Shown here: positions 8,182 through 17,005 of the stretch, piece by piece | Layout of the letters: every line of letters starts with the position of its first letter | How positions within the stretch are numbered: the first letter of the stretch is position 1 | From: DATKKX01 sp035542775 | GTDB taxonomy: Bacteria; Planctomycetota; Phycisphaerae; UBA1845; UTPLA1 | Assembly (NCBI GenBank): GCA_035542775.1 | Contig: DATKKX010000491.1 | Coordinates: 1 to 35,259 of the forward strand | Length of the DNA stretch: 35,259 bases | Direction of reading: 5' to 3' | Notes under the pieces: model-generated | The model's input: only the letters and a program-made list of their open reading frames with translations | Told to the model about the DNA's origin: nothing | Database searches by the model: none | Translations under genes and position numbers: made by a program

Positions 8182-8913
8182 ATGAACCCGGAAGCGATGC
8201 AGCCCTTCGGCAAAGCGCTTCTCGCCTACTTCGAGGGCGACACCGCAGCCGAATTGACCATCCGCAGGGATGATGGCCGGGAAACGCCCCTTCCCGTCAG
8301 TTGGTTTTTCCGTGACGCGTCTCGATTCACGCCTGTGGATCGAGCCGCCTTGGAGCATTGCGCGGGGCGCGTATTGGACGCAGGCGCCGGAACCGGATTG
8401 CACAGCCTGGTCCTCCAACAGAGGGGCCTGCGCGTAGTCGCCATCGATGTCAGTCCTCACGCTGTGACCGTCATGAAACGACGAGGCCTGACAGAAGTGC
8501 GATCCGCTGACGTCCTCGAATTCCAGGGCGGGCCGTTCGACACTCTTCTGATGATGGGTCACGGAATCGGCATGGTCGAAACGATCGACGGTCTGGACCG
8601 GTTCCTGGCTCACGCCCGCAGCCTGATCGCGGAAAATGGACAGATCCTGCTGGACTCAATGGACGTGCGGGTCACGGATGACGCCGGCAATCTGGCCTAC
8701 CAGGAAGCCAACCGGAAAGCCGGACGGTACATCGGAGAAATCCGGATGCAGTTCGAGTTCCGCAGGCAGCAGGGGCCTGTTTGCGGCTGGTTGCAGGTGG
8801 ACAGTGATACGCTGACGGATCACTCCGCCCTGGCCGGCTGGCGATGCGCGATTATCCATCGCGAGACAGACGGTAATTACCTGGCTCGGCTGACCCAGAG
8901 AAGGCGGCCCTGA
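8182..8913 (+). CDS. SAM-dependent class I methyltransferase
   Basis: 243 residues from ATG 8182. The frame is open back to 8056, but that extension is a low-complexity stretch of charged residues, and AAGGACGAGAGA before 8182 is an acceptable ribosome site. Motif I for S-adenosylmethionine is VLDAGAGTG (residues 64-72), followed by VVAIDVS at the end of strand 2 and the acidic ADVLEF. These mark a Rossmann-fold methyltransferase of the Methyltransf_25/11 type. The substrate is unknown. The next gene, a MazG-like pyrophosphohydrolase, lies 100 bases downstream on the same strand and may share the transcript, but no functional link is obvious. Confidence 0.8.
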   Translation: MNPEAMQPFGKALLAYFEGDTAAELTIRRDDGRETPLPVSWFFRDASRFTPVDRAALEHCAGRVLDAGAGTGLHSLVLQQRGLRVVAIDVSPHAVTVMKRRGLTEVRSADVLEFQGGPFDTLLMMGHGIGMVETIDGLDRFLAHARSLIAENGQILLDSMDVRVTDDAGNLAYQEANRKAGRYIGEIRMQFEFRRQQGPVCGWLQVDSDTLTDHSALAGWRCAIIHRETDGNYLARLTQRRRP

Positions 8914-9013
8914 CGATTTACTCGACGACCAGACAGACCCAGCGGTCCTTCAATCAACCGTGTCGCTGGAGCGAAATCTCGTGTACAACAGCCGCTCTGA
9001 CAGGAGACCGCCC

Positions 9014-9364
9014 ATGAATGATGCAACAACCACGGTCAACGATCTCCGGCAAGCCGTCGGAAATTTCGTCAAGGAGCGCGACTGGTCACAGTTTCACAGC
9101 CCCAAGAATCTGTCCATGGCGATCGCGATCGAGGCGGCTGAGCTGATGGAGCACTTTCAGTGGCTCAGCACCGAGGAGTCCATCGCCGTTCGGGAATCGC
9201 CCGTCGACTTGCAGCAGGTTCGCGAGGAACTCGCGGATATCCTGTGCTTCTCGCTGTCCCTGGCAAACGCCCTCGACATCGACGTCTCATCGTCGGTCCG
9301 AGACAAGATAGTCAAAAATGCGTTGAAGTACCCCGCCGAGAGGTTCCGCGGACGGTTCCGATGA
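9014..9364 (+). CDS. MazG-like nucleotide pyrophosphohydrolase
   Basis: 116 residues from ATG 9014, which has AGGAG (9002-9006) in good position; the frame is open further upstream but without such a site. The protein is a compact all-alpha MazG-like domain. IAIEAAELMEHFQW gives the first EAAE metal-binding helix and EELADILCF the second acidic helix. The family (dCTPP1/RS21-C6 and related) hydrolyses nucleoside triphosphates, often dCTP or damaged nucleotides, to the monophosphate and pyrophosphate with magnesium. Its size is right for the single-domain form rather than the two-domain MazG. A house-cleaning role in the cytoplasm is likely. It is convergent with the PhzF-like gene, with only 16 bases between stops. 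Confidence 0.88.
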   Translation: MNDATTTVNDLRQAVGNFVKERDWSQFHSPKNLSMAIAIEAAELMEHFQWLSTEESIAVRESPVDLQQVREELADILCFSLSLANALDIDVSSSVRDKIVKNALKYPAERFRGRFR

Positions 9365-9380
9365 CGACCCAGGAATAAGG

Positions 9381-10310
9381 CTACTCAGTCGGAAGCCGTT
9401 CGAGAATTCCGCTGGCCGTGGTCACGCACCGTCCCCCGATCCGGACGTGCCGCTTGCCGCTGGCTGTGTCAGTTACCACCACGCGTACAACGCCTGCGCT
9501 GCCGCCACCTTTTGCTTGGGCGCAGAGGAAATCGGCGGTCCCCCCCACCATCGGCACAAGCCCGCTGTTGACCAGGTGCAGGCCGAGCGGACCGTGAACG
9601 GAGCCCGTCACAGGATCTTCGTCGACGCCGGCGGCGGGAGCGAAGAATCGCGACTGCACGGCCGTCGCCGCGGAGAGCACATTGGTAGTCGTCACGCACA
9701 CGCCCCGGATCCGCTCCTTGCTACAGTAGCGAGCGAGCTCGGCCATAGAAGGCTGCAGCCCCAGGAGCGTCGGCAGCTCGCGCACACCGAGGATGACGTC
9801 ATCGTCCTGCGTGCGAATCGCCGGGATCGCCGGATCGACCGCCTCCACCGGCAGGTTGAGATACTTGGCCAGCGTGGGAACGACGACGGGCCCGCGCTTC
9901 GGCTCGCAGTGCGGCATATCCAACCAGATGGTGTAGGCGCCCTGATCGCCATGCCGCTCGGTGCGAATCGTCAGCACGCCGGACTTGGTCTCGATCGGCA
10001 GTACCGTCCCGGGCTCCTTCAAGGCATGAGCAAAGCGGCCGGTTTCCAGAAGCGCATGGACGGCCCCGAGCGTGGCATGACCGCAGAAGCCGACTTCGCA
10101 GCCCGGTGTGAACCAGCGGAAGCGCACGGCGGCATCGCGAACCGTGGGTTCGAGAATGAACGTCGTCTCACTGGCGTTGAACTCCCGGGCGATAAGCTGC
10201 ATCTGACGATCGGACAGTCCATCGGCCTTCAAAATGACGCCCGCGACGTTGCCTGAGTAAGGCGAGATGGCGAAGGCATCAACGAGCTTGAACTCGAGGT
10301 TTTCTGGCAT
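9381..10310 (-). CDS. PhzF-family isomerase-like protein
   Basis: 309 residues, a normal PhzF length. It has the duplicated-fold signatures of the family: an N-terminal FKLVDAFAISPYSGNVAGV, the catalytic glutamate at residue 48 in FNASETTFI, TPGCEVGFCGHATLG, and the C-terminal GVDEDPVTGSVHGPLG. PhzF itself isomerises a phenazine precursor, but most homologues, including this one with no phenazine genes nearby, have unknown substrates. The enzymes are metal- and cofactor-free and act by acid-base chemistry. It lies 38 bases downstream of the zinc-ribbon methyltransferase on the same strand, so they probably form an operon. The sequence before the ATG lacks a clear ribosome site. Confidence 0.9.
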   Translation of the reverse strand: MPENLEFKLVDAFAISPYSGNVAGVILKADGLSDRQMQLIAREFNASETTFILEPTVRDAAVRFRWFTPGCEVGFCGHATLGAVHALLETGRFAHALKEPGTVLPIETKSGVLTIRTERHGDQGAYTIWLDMPHCEPKRGPVVVPTLAKYLNLPVEAVDPAIPAIRTQDDDVILGVRELPTLLGLQPSMAELARYCSKERIRGVCVTTTNVLSAATAVQSRFFAPAAGVDEDPVTGSVHGPLGLHLVNSGLVPMVGGTADFLCAQAKGGGSAGVVRVVVTDTASGKRHVRIGGRCVTTASGILERLPTE

Positions 10311-10348
10311 GGGTCACCCAGGAGGTAAATATAGCGGAGGGATGGGTG

Positions 10349-11338
10349 TCATGCACGCCGCGCGAAGGCAACGAGATTGTCCGCGGAAAGAGAGGCCGCA
10401 CTGCTCGCCGTGGAAAGGCCGGCGAACCGGTCTACCGCCCGAACTGCTTCATCGAGCGCCACGGGCAGCTTCGTGCGCAGCGCCGCCCATGGCTTCCTCG
10501 CCCCCCGGCGAGCCAGGCGTCGACTGAGGCGCCAGCCCAGAACGCGAGGGAGCTTCCCAATGACGGCCTGGACTTCCGGTCGGTCGGCCCAGGACTCATA
10601 GCGATAATGTGTGTAGCTGGCCATGCGGATCTCTTCGAAACCGCAGTCTCGCAGCAACCGGGCCAGCGAACTCGCGTCGAAGAGGTTGATGTGAAACTTA
10701 TTCAGCCCCACCCAGCGCGAGCCGCCCACCCACCGCCAGCGGCTCCCCCAGTTCGGCGTATCGACGCAGACGAGCCCGCCGGGGGCCAGGGCCGCGGCGA
10801 TATCATGGAGGAACTCTCGCGGCTGCGGGACGTGCTCGATGACGTCGCCGAGGAAGGCCACATCGAAAGGCGGCAGCGTCCCCCGAAACTGGGGCAGCGA
10901 TCCGGCCCGGAAATCGAGATGGAACCGCTCCGCCGCCTGGCTGACCGCTTCAGCGGAGACGTCGAGGCCGGTCACTCGCCAACCGCGCGACGCGCCCAGC
11001 GCCGTAAGATGCCCGAGGGCGCAACCGACGTCGAGCAGCCGCTTGCCCCGATCACTTTCCCACCCCAACAGATGCACGACGTACTGCTGAACCGCCCGAC
11101 CCCATCGTTGAATCTCGTCCTCGGCAAAGACGTAGTAGGCCGCGCCGTACAGGTCATCGAGTTCTTCGCGGGTGTACCGCGGATACTGTTGCACCAGCCC
11201 GCAATCCATACAGCGATAGAGATCGAATGGCCGCTGCCGCCGGTCCGCCTCGAGGACCCGCAGCGCGGGGGGCTGCACGCGGCCGCAGCCCACGCAGCTC
11301 AGCCGATCGCTGGTTCGCTCTTGTCGGTCGATGGCCAT
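10349..11338 (-). CDS. Zinc-ribbon class I methyltransferase
   Basis: 329 residues from ATG 11338, preceded by GCTCGGAAATC. The frame is open to 11497, but that extension is unlike the family. Residues about 13-46 hold two CxxC pairs (CVGCG and CMDCG), a small zinc ribbon common in methyltransferases that modify sugars or lipid-linked substrates. The SAM motif is LLDVGCALGHL, then VTGLDVS, FDVAFLGDVIEHV and the post-strand PGGLVCVDTPN. This is the Methyltransf_23 layout. The C-terminal third is basic. The substrate is unknown; relatives sit in cell-surface polysaccharide or natural-product clusters. It probably leads the two-gene transcript with the PhzF-like gene and is divergent from the M42 peptidase gene. 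Confidence 0.82.
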   Translation of the reverse strand: MAIDRQERTSDRLSCVGCGRVQPPALRVLEADRRQRPFDLYRCMDCGLVQQYPRYTREELDDLYGAAYYVFAEDEIQRWGRAVQQYVVHLLGWESDRGKRLLDVGCALGHLTALGASRGWRVTGLDVSAEAVSQAAERFHLDFRAGSLPQFRGTLPPFDVAFLGDVIEHVPQPREFLHDIAAALAPGGLVCVDTPNWGSRWRWVGGSRWVGLNKFHINLFDASSLARLLRDCGFEEIRMASYTHYRYESWADRPEVQAVIGKLPRVLGWRLSRRLARRGARKPWAALRTKLPVALDEAVRAVDRFAGLSTASSAASLSADNLVAFARRA

Positions 11339-11603
11339 GATTTCCGAGCCGGCGAAGCTGGACAAATCGACACCACTTCCAAGTTCGTCGTCGACCACTT
11401 GCGGGCCGACAAAGCCGCGGCCGGGGTCCGCGCGATGCCACGCACACTGGCCGCTATAAAAGATATCGACAGAATGACTCCGGCGAAATTTCCCCAAGGA
11501 GCAGATTGGCCCCCGAGATGAGGGCGATTGACCGCGGCAACGGCGTCTTCTACCGTAACTGCCGGCCGCATCGTCGATTCATGCGGCCGGGAGCCTGTCG
11601 CCA

Positions 11604-12836
11604 GTGTCCAACAGACATCTCAACGTGCTGAGGACCGTCGTCGACCTGCCTACAGCCCCGTTTGTTGAGGGCTACGTCGCCGAATTCATCCGTCGTTTCG
11701 TGGCCCGGCGGCCCAGCCTGAGGCTGCGGTCGGACCAGTTCGGCAACTTGCTGGTCAGGTACGCGCCCCGAGGAAGGATCAAGGCCCAGGGTCGCCAGCG
11801 ACCGATCCTCTTCGCCGCCCACATGGACCACCCGGGCTTCATTGCTCGACGGATGATCGACGACACCCGCGTGTACGCCGAGTGGCGCGGCTGGGTGCAG
11901 GCTCGCTACTTCCTGCACGAGAAGATCGCCTTCTATTCCGGCGGGGAATGGATCCCGGCGACCATCGAGAAGGTCCTTCCGTACAAACCTCGTGCGATCG
12001 CCAAGCGGTTCGCGTCCCGCAGGAAGCCCTCGCAGGCGGACGTTCCGCCCAAGGCAATCCTGGCCGTGTCAAAGAGGCCGGTGACAGCCGGCAGCCCCGG
12101 GATGTGGCGCTGCCGCGACGCGTCCATCCGAGGTCGGCGACTGCACTGCCGGGCGAGCGACGATCTCTCCGGCGTGGCGAGCATCCTCTGCGCCCTCGAG
12201 GAGATTGATCGCCGCGGCATCCGCTGCCCCTGCTACGCGCTATTCACCCGCGCGGAAGAAGTCGGCTTTGCCGGCGCATTGACCGCCGTGGACGGCAAGA
12301 CCATCCCGAAAAACGTGATCGTTGTCGCAGTGGAAAACAGCAAGGCCATTGCCGGCGTGGCCCTCGGAGACGGGCCGGTGCTTCGGGTGGGCGACAAGGC
12401 AACGGTGTTCTCACCCGCGGCGACGGCGTATTGCCAGGTCGTGGCCGAAAAACTGGCTCAACGGGACAAGACCTTCCGCTTCCAACGCAAGTTGATGGAC
12501 GGCGGGACCTGCGAGTCCACGGCGTACTGCCTATACGGTTACTGCGCCACGGGCATCTGCCTGCCACTCGTCAACTATCACAACATGGACACAGAAGCCC
12601 GCCGCATCGCCCCTGAATCCATCGATGTGCGCGACTTCCTGAACCTCGTACGATGGTTCGTGGCCTTGGCGGAAAGCCCCCTCAAGCTCGAGATCGACAA
12701 CAGCCAACGCGGCTTGAGCAAGCGGCTGAACTCGCTGCTGAGACGGCATCGGTGTCGGTTGCTTAAGACCTCGGCGGCTGCCGCCGTAGCGGGCCGGCCC
12801 CACGGGCGGCCAGCCCGAGCTCGGCAAGATCGTTGA
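11604..12836 (+). CDS. M42-type metallo-aminopeptidase-like protein
   Basis: 410 residues, starting at GTG 11604 with CGGGAG about 11 bases upstream. Metal-site motifs of the M42/M20 clan are visible in order: AHMDHPGF (His73, Asp75), SDDLSG (Asp186/187), TRAEEVGF (Glu218 catalytic, Glu219), a VEN acidic motif near 242, MDGGTCESTAY, and NYHNMD (His326). M42 enzymes form large dodecameric, dizinc cytosolic peptidases that trim short peptides. The central region (about 110-165) is longer and more basic than usual, and the last 50 residues are Arg/Lys-rich. The 3' end overlaps the convergent DMT transporter gene by 74 bases. Exact specificity is unknown. Confidence 0.85.
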   Translation: MSNRHLNVLRTVVDLPTAPFVEGYVAEFIRRFVARRPSLRLRSDQFGNLLVRYAPRGRIKAQGRQRPILFAAHMDHPGFIARRMIDDTRVYAEWRGWVQARYFLHEKIAFYSGGEWIPATIEKVLPYKPRAIAKRFASRRKPSQADVPPKAILAVSKRPVTAGSPGMWRCRDASIRGRRLHCRASDDLSGVASILCALEEIDRRGIRCPCYALFTRAEEVGFAGALTAVDGKTIPKNVIVVAVENSKAIAGVALGDGPVLRVGDKATVFSPAATAYCQVVAEKLAQRDKTFRFQRKLMDGGTCESTAYCLYGYCATGICLPLVNYHNMDTEARRIAPESIDVRDFLNLVRWFVALAESPLKLEIDNSQRGLSKRLNSLLRRHRCRLLKTSAAAAVAGRPHGRPARARQDR

Positions 12837-13866
12837 CAGCTCTCTCATTTGAGATCAAACGGTCCGCCAAAGGCCCCTCGGAAATGGCCGTCGGGTCGCC
12901 GGCATCCTCCAACTCGATGGGACCGGCCGTCCGACTCGCCTCCCAACCCTGCCTGCGCCGTTGTTCAGCCTTGAGGAGCACGAATGCCCCCAGCAGCATG
13001 ACCAGACCGCTGCCCCATTGCTCCGCCGTCAACTTCTCGCCGAAGAGTGCCATGGAGCCGGCCGCGCAAAGAAACGGCGCCAGTTGGATGATGCCGGAAG
13101 CGATCGCCACCCCCAGTCTGGCGATGGCTGCATAGTAGAAAACGTGGCCCAGGGCGATGCCGATCAAGGCCGAGGAGACCAGCAGAAACCAGTTGAAGAA
13201 GCTCATCTCAAAGACGCACATTCCCTTCGTCGGACTCTCGATGACCATCATCCCAACCAGGCCCACCGCTGTATAAAGGGAGATCGCGGCAAAGGACGTC
13301 ATCGCCGGAATACCCCGCATCCAGTAGCGGACCGCCAGCCCGTACAGGCCGAAGAAGGCGCCGGCACATACGCCCAGGATGATGCCAACAGCCGCGCCGC
13401 CCACGATCGGAGCAGCGCCCAGGAAGATCGTTCCTGTCGAGCCCCCGACGACCAGGATCATGCCCACCCAAAACAGCGGGCTCCGAACCAGCGGCCGCTC
13501 ATCGGCGAACAGCAACAGGGCCCCTGCAGTAGAGAACAGGGTCGAGACTCGCATCAAGAATCCGGCCAGTCCCGCTCCGATGTAATACGGCGTCAGCGCG
13601 AAGCACGCCTGGCCTACGCAGTTGAACACCGCCGGCCAGAGTGCCCGTCGCCAGATACCCTCCGGCAGCGTGCCCCGCCGCCCCCCTACCACCAGCAGCG
13701 GCAGCCAAAGCAATGCCGAAATGCCGTAGCGCCAGCCGTTGGAGGTCCAACCGTCCATGTAGGGGGAGAGCTGCTTCAGAAACAGCAGGATGCTGGCCCA
13801 GCCGACCAGGGTGGCGACCACATAGACCACGCCGGCGGCGCTGTGCGTGGGGCGGTTTTCCGTCAT
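12763..13866 (-). CDS. DMT-superfamily (EamA-type) transporter
   Basis: 367 residues with about ten hydrophobic helices arranged as two EamA repeats of five, a typical inner-membrane drug/metabolite transporter. Helix 1 is VVYVVATLVGWASILLFLKQ. The second half shows the common LGHVFYYAAIARLG and IIQLAPFLCAAGSMALFGE signature, which resembles the conserved C-terminal EamA segment. The substrate is not predictable; family members export amino acids, sugars or other metabolites. A hydrophilic tail of about 60 residues follows the last helix, and its codons overlap the convergent peptidase gene. Start ATG 13866 has only a weak ribosome site. Confidence 0.87.
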   Translation of the reverse strand: MTENRPTHSAAGVVYVVATLVGWASILLFLKQLSPYMDGWTSNGWRYGISALLWLPLLVVGGRRGTLPEGIWRRALWPAVFNCVGQACFALTPYYIGAGLAGFLMRVSTLFSTAGALLLFADERPLVRSPLFWVGMILVVGGSTGTIFLGAAPIVGGAAVGIILGVCAGAFFGLYGLAVRYWMRGIPAMTSFAAISLYTAVGLVGMMVIESPTKGMCVFEMSFFNWFLLVSSALIGIALGHVFYYAAIARLGVAIASGIIQLAPFLCAAGSMALFGEKLTAEQWGSGLVMLLGAFVLLKAEQRRRQGWEASRTAGPIELEDAGDPTAISEGPLADRLISNERAVNDLAELGLAARGAGPLRRQPPRS

Positions 13867-13967
13867 CCCCGGAGTCTAGCGGGGTGGAATGATTTCAGCA
13901 CGACCCTTTCCGCCGTCGGCGGCGCGGACTATGATCCCGCTGTTGAGGCCGGAAACCCAAACATATC

Positions 13968-13973
13968 AGGAGG
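13968..13973 (+). promoter_or_regulatory. Consensus ribosome binding site of mdh
   Basis: AGGAGG seven bases before ATG 13981. It decides the start, because the reading frame is open for another kilobase upstream. Confidence 0.85.
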
Positions 13974-13980
13974 CTACACC

Positions 13981-14919
13981 ATGCGTAGGGCAAAGATCAC
14001 GGTCATCGGCGCCGGGAACGTGGGAGCGACGTGTGCCCACTGGGCGGCAGCGAAAGAGCTGGGAGACGTGGTCCTCTTGGACATCATCGAGGGAATGCCC
14101 CAGGGAAAGGGATTGGACTTGCGAGAGGCGTCGCCAATCGAGAAGTTCGACGCCAACATCATCGGTACGAACAGCTACGCCGACACCGCGGGCTCCGACG
14201 TGGTCATCATCACCAGCGGCATCGCCAGAAAGCCGGGCATGAGCCGTGACGACCTGCTGGCAACGAACATGAAAATCGTCCGCGGCGTCACCGAGGAGGC
14301 CGTGAAGGTCAGCCCGGACGCGATGTACATCATCGTCTCCAATCCGCTGGACGCGATGGTCCACACCGCATGGAAGGCATCCCGGCTCCCGACGCACCGG
14401 ATCGTCGGGCAAGCCGGCATCCTCGATACGGCCAGATACCGCACATTTATCGCCATGGAGCTGAATTGCAGCATTGAGGATACCACGGCGGTGCTGATGG
14501 GCGGGCACGGAGATGACATGGTGCCGCTGCCGCGATACACCAGCGTGGCCGGTATCCCTGTGACCGAGCTGATCCCGCCCGACCGGCTGAACGCCATCAT
14601 CGACCGAACTCGCCGGGGAGGCGGTGAGATTGTCAACCTGCTCAAGACGGGCAGCGCCTATTATGCACCCGCCGCGGCGACGGTGCAGATGGCCGAGGCG
14701 ATCATCAAGGACAAGAAACGCATCCTGCCGTGTGCGGCGTACTGCGACAAGGAGTACGGCGTCGGCGGCTATTTTGTCGGCGTGCCATGCCTCCTGGGCC
14801 GCGGCGGGATGGAGAAGGTAATCGAGCTGAAGCTGACGGCCGAGGAGCGGAAGCCGTTCGAGGTCAGCGTGGCCCATGTCAAGGAATTGGTGGCCTGGGT
14901 GGAGCAGCATTGGGGATGA
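13981..14919 (+). CDS. mdh: Malate dehydrogenase (LDH-like type)
   Basis: 312 residues. ATG 13981 is preceded by a perfect AGGAGG (13968-13973) at a good distance; a longer open frame reaching back to 12961 is antisense to the transporter gene and is not used. The NAD motif is GAGNVG near the N-terminus, followed by LLDIIEG, whose Asp favours NAD over NADP. The substrate loop ARKPGMSRDD has Arg where lactate dehydrogenases have Gln, marking oxaloacetate/malate specificity. IVSNPLDAM and the catalytic His176 in GGHGDDM complete the active site. It interconverts malate and oxaloacetate in the citric acid cycle in the cytoplasm. Its length is normal for the tetrameric LDH-like MDH group. It appears to be a single-gene unit. 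Confidence 0.95.
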   Translation: MRRAKITVIGAGNVGATCAHWAAAKELGDVVLLDIIEGMPQGKGLDLREASPIEKFDANIIGTNSYADTAGSDVVIITSGIARKPGMSRDDLLATNMKIVRGVTEEAVKVSPDAMYIIVSNPLDAMVHTAWKASRLPTHRIVGQAGILDTARYRTFIAMELNCSIEDTTAVLMGGHGDDMVPLPRYTSVAGIPVTELIPPDRLNAIIDRTRRGGGEIVNLLKTGSAYYAPAAATVQMAEAIIKDKKRILPCAAYCDKEYGVGGYFVGVPCLLGRGGMEKVIELKLTAEERKPFEVSVAHVKELVAWVEQHWG

Positions 14920-14960
14920 GGTTGTATAGACGCACCTGAGAAGCACGTTACAATGCCAGC

Positions 14961-15680
14961 ATGAGCCGATCGCAGCGCCGCAAGTGGGCCTCGCGAGTAG
15001 CCGTGTGCGCGCTGTGCCTGTCGATCGTCTTGTGGCTAGCAAGCATCACTTTTGTGATCTGCTACTACCGGGATGAATTCGGGGGCAGCGTCGGGGCAGG
15101 AAGCATACAGATTTACTGGGGGTACTACTCCGTTCGTGGTGCGCAATTCATGCCCCAGATGTTCCGGCCCTCCCGCGAGTCTCCTCCCTTACAGGATCTT
15201 CGCACTCTGTATGAATCGAACGGTTGGAAACCGAAAGTGTGGTTCCTTGCCATACGCCCGAGGATACTCCTGAGCAGGGCGTTCTGGCGTAGTGACTGGC
15301 TGGGGTTCTGCCTGCCGGCCTACAAATCGCGAAACAACGGCCCCTACCCGGGCCAGCCAGCCAGCACCGCGCATTGGCTGACGGTCCCTGTGCTCTGGAT
15401 CGTGCTTGCGGCCGCGATCGCCTGCTTCCAGATAGCGCATAGCCGGCGACGCTTCCGGGGCACCATCTGCCAGGAATGTGCCTACGAGCTGCGCGGGAAT
15501 GTGAGTGGAGTGTGCCCCGAGTGCGGAACCAGGATACCTGGGTTCATCAGAGCAAGTTTAGGCGCTGAGGCCGGAAGCCGCGTCACGCCCGGGCCGTTTT
15601 CGCCGCGCCAGTGCCGATCAGCGACAGCATACGATCCAGCGACAAGCGGGCAAGCGTGCGGGTCTCAGGATCGACTCTGA
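14961..15680 (+). CDS. Two-helix membrane protein with C-terminal zinc ribbon
   Basis: 239 residues, of unknown function. Helix 1 spans about 11-34 and helix 2 about 140-160 (WLTVPVLWIVLAAAIACFQ); between them lies a presumably extracytoplasmic region of about 100 residues with several Trp and Tyr. After helix 2 comes a basic stretch and then CQECAYELRGN with VCPECG, a four-cysteine zinc ribbon. This arrangement (helices then CxxC...CPECG) is, from memory, frequent in planctomycete hypothetical proteins. The natural end may be soon after the ribbon, but no stop occurs until 15680, so the last 33 codons overlap the 3' end of nadA on the other strand. A TACAAT element sits just before the start. 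Confidence 0.65.
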   Translation: MSRSQRRKWASRVAVCALCLSIVLWLASITFVICYYRDEFGGSVGAGSIQIYWGYYSVRGAQFMPQMFRPSRESPPLQDLRTLYESNGWKPKVWFLAIRPRILLSRAFWRSDWLGFCLPAYKSRNNGPYPGQPASTAHWLTVPVLWIVLAAAIACFQIAHSRRRFRGTICQECAYELRGNVSGVCPECGTRIPGFIRASLGAEAGSRVTPGPFSPRQCRSATAYDPATSGQACGSQDRL

Positions 15681-16728
15681 TGAGATTGACGATGCGGCCT
15701 TCCGCCAGCTCGTCCAGGCACCACAGCAGGTGCTTCAGGTCGATCCGGTACATCGTCGTACACAGGCATTGAATGCCCGACAAGAGGCGAACCGTCTTCA
15801 CGCCCTCGTAGCGCTTGGCCAGACGGTGCACCAGGTGAACCTCCGTCCCGACCGCCCACTTGGAGCCGGGCTCGGCCGCGTCGATCGTCTTCAGGATGAA
15901 CTCGGTGCTGCCGGCCAGATCCGCCTTCTGAACCACCGTCCAGTCACACTCAGGATGGACGATCACCTTGAACTCGGGGTCCAGGGCCCGGATATCGTCG
16001 ATTTGCTTGGCGGTAAAGAGCTGATGGACGCTGCAGTGGCCCTTCCAGAGCAGGATCGTCGCCTGGCGGATCTGCTCGTCCGTCAGCCCGCCGCCGGGCT
16101 TCCGGAAATCGTAAACCGCCATCGACTCCAGCGGCCAGCCCATGTCGTAGGCGGTGTTCCGGCCCAGGTGCTGATCGGGCAGGAACAAAACTTTCCGCTG
16201 GCCCGTCGCTCGCTCGGGCCGCTCATCGGCCAGGGCCCACTCCAGCACCCGCCGGGCGTTGGAACTGGTACAACAGGCCCCGTCGCGGCCCCCGCAAAAG
16301 GCCTTTACCGCCGCAGAAGAATTCACGTAAGTGATAGGAATGATCGTCGCGTCGGTTACGGACGTGAGATGCTCCCAGGCATCCTCGACGTGGTCGATAT
16401 GGGCCATGTCCGCCATGCTGCAACCAGCACTCAAATCCGGGAGGATCACTTGGACCGATTCGTCGGTGAGGATGTCGGCCGACTCCGCCATGAAGTGCAC
16501 GCCGCAGAACACGACGTATTTCACATCCTTTTGCGCGGCTGCAAGTTGGGACAGCTTGAAGCTGTCGCCGGTGTAGTCTGCCAGCTCAATGATCTCGTCC
16601 TGCTGGTAGTGGTGGCCGAGGATGACTAACTTCTTCCCGAAAAAAGACTTGCGCTCACGGATCCTCCGGGCCAACTCGTCGGGCGCGAGGTCGGTGTACT
16701 TCGGTGGTAAGGGTGGTTGGTAGAGCAT
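15583..16728 (-). CDS. nadA: Quinolinate synthase A
   Basis: 381 residues from ATG 16728; the frame is open to 16806, but the protein aligns with the family only from MLYQPPLPPKY. It condenses iminoaspartate with dihydroxyacetone phosphate to quinolinate, the precursor of NAD, using a [4Fe-4S] cluster in the cytoplasm. Visible landmarks are ILGHHYQQDEI, VVFCGVHFMAESA, AGCSMAD (Cys103), ITYVNSSA, CTSSNA, LFLPDQHLGRN, WKGHCSVHQ (Cys232), VHPEC and GIQCLC (Cys321/323). The cysteines in AGCSMAD, GHCSVH and IQCLC are at the expected cluster-ligand positions. The partners nadB and nadC are not in the window. The ribosome site is weak (GACGGATCAG). The 3' end overlaps the convergent membrane-protein gene. 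Confidence 0.95.
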   Translation of the reverse strand: MLYQPPLPPKYTDLAPDELARRIRERKSFFGKKLVILGHHYQQDEIIELADYTGDSFKLSQLAAAQKDVKYVVFCGVHFMAESADILTDESVQVILPDLSAGCSMADMAHIDHVEDAWEHLTSVTDATIIPITYVNSSAAVKAFCGGRDGACCTSSNARRVLEWALADERPERATGQRKVLFLPDQHLGRNTAYDMGWPLESMAVYDFRKPGGGLTDEQIRQATILLWKGHCSVHQLFTAKQIDDIRALDPEFKVIVHPECDWTVVQKADLAGSTEFILKTIDAAEPGSKWAVGTEVHLVHRLAKRYEGVKTVRLLSGIQCLCTTMYRIDLKHLLWCLDELAEGRIVNLIRVDPETRTLARLSLDRMLSLIGTGAAKTARA

Positions 16729-16873
16729 CTGATCCGTCGCCTCACATCGAGATTCTAGTCGGAGGAGTCCAAGCCGCAACAGCATCCCGCCTCGGCCCGC
16801 GTCCACGGAGCAATCGGCTTAACCATCGAGAAATCATAAGCATGCGCTCCTAGACGGCAGAAATTGTTGTGCG

Positions 16874-16916
16874 GTTGATGTTGCCCATCTCATACGCCAA
16901 CGTATGCCATATCAAC
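16874..16916. promoter_or_regulatory. Nested palindrome, possible operator
   Basis: CATACG (16891-16896) and CGTATG (16901-16906) are perfect inverted repeats around CCAA. GTTGAT (16874-16879) and ATCAAC (16911-16916) form a second, outer pair. It lies between divergent genes and upstream of the right-pointing promoter, a reasonable place for a repressor or activator site. No regulator is identified. Confidence 0.35.
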
Positions 16917-16975
16917 GAGTTACGGCGGAATGCCCATCACCGGTGGCCTTTTCTTCGTTTTCCGCAAGTATTTCG

Positions 16976-17005
16976 TTGCCGCTCAGACGTATACGCAGAT
17001 ATAAT
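16976..17005 (+). promoter_or_regulatory. Sigma-70-type promoter for the DUF2617-like gene
   Basis: TTGCCG (16976-16981) and TATAAT (17000-17005) are 18 bases apart. The -10 box is a perfect consensus. Predicted transcription starts near 17012, some 45-50 bases before the start codon. Confidence 0.5.

Noticed and set aside
12961..13980. N-terminal 340-codon extension of malate dehydrogenase
   Set aside because: It is antisense to the DMT transporter gene. The AGGAGG at 13968 and normal MDH length fix the start at 13981.
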